DNA of 6,173 nucleotides from Kiritimatiellia bacterium. Its GTDB lineage: Bacteria > Verrucomicrobiota > Kiritimatiellia > UBA8416 > SLMC01. The DNA lies in NCBI GenBank assembly GCA_007133745.1, contig SLMC01000423.1, forward strand, positions 1-6,173, written 5' to 3'. Both the position numbers and the translations under genes were made by a program. A model generated the notes under the pieces. The model was given only the letters and a program-made list of their open reading frames with translations, made no database searches and had not been told where the DNA came from. Numbering within the stretch: the first letter of the stretch is position 1; each line of letters starts with the position of its first letter. This document shows positions 6,172 to 6,173 of the stretch, piece by piece.

Positions 6172-6173
6172 GG

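Overview
The window carries four intact genes and one gene fragment, all on the minus strand, so transcription runs from right to left. The chromosomal style is bacterial and fairly GC-rich, with Shine-Dalgarno-led starts. Three protein types point to the PVC group (Planctomycetota, Lentisphaerota, Verrucomicrobiota/Kiritimatiellota): a TIM-barrel glycosidase-like protein, a GH32/43-like beta-propeller protein with a C-terminal beta-sandwich, and a prenyltransferase/squalene-oxidase-repeat fragment. This assignment is inference from protein style; no rRNA or other marker is present.

Layout, in transcription order from the right edge. (1) 6050-6173: leader of the first gene, with a 12-bp perfect palindrome inside an ATTCCA-type repeat at the window edge. 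(2) 4787-6049: a GT1-type (UGT/MGT-like) glycosyltransferase, noticeably more GC-rich than the other genes and followed by a possible short terminator. (3) 4326-4786: a non-coding gap of about 460 bp. It holds a long imperfect hairpin, a GTG-started stub that faintly resembles a transposase N-terminus, a pair of imperfect inverted repeats near its two edges, and a 19-bp dyad abutting the next start codon. It may be the scar of an insertion element. (4) 3060-4325, 1979-2995 and 452-1930: an MFS transporter, a TIM-barrel glycosidase-like protein and a beta-propeller glycosidase-like protein. They are separated by 64 and 48 bp and probably form one operon. (5) 1-419: an open frame without a usable start that encodes an internal piece of a prenyltransferase/squalene-oxidase-repeat protein and runs off the left edge; it looks like a 5'-truncated pseudogene.

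How they may work together: neither enzyme-like protein of the operon shows a signal peptide. The simplest reading is that the MFS protein brings in a small glycoside or sugar derivative, which the two cytoplasmic proteins then process. The glycosyltransferase lies upstream beyond the gap and is probably a separate unit that glycosylates a small hydrophobic or lipid acceptor. No tRNA, rRNA, CRISPR array or intact mobile element was seen.
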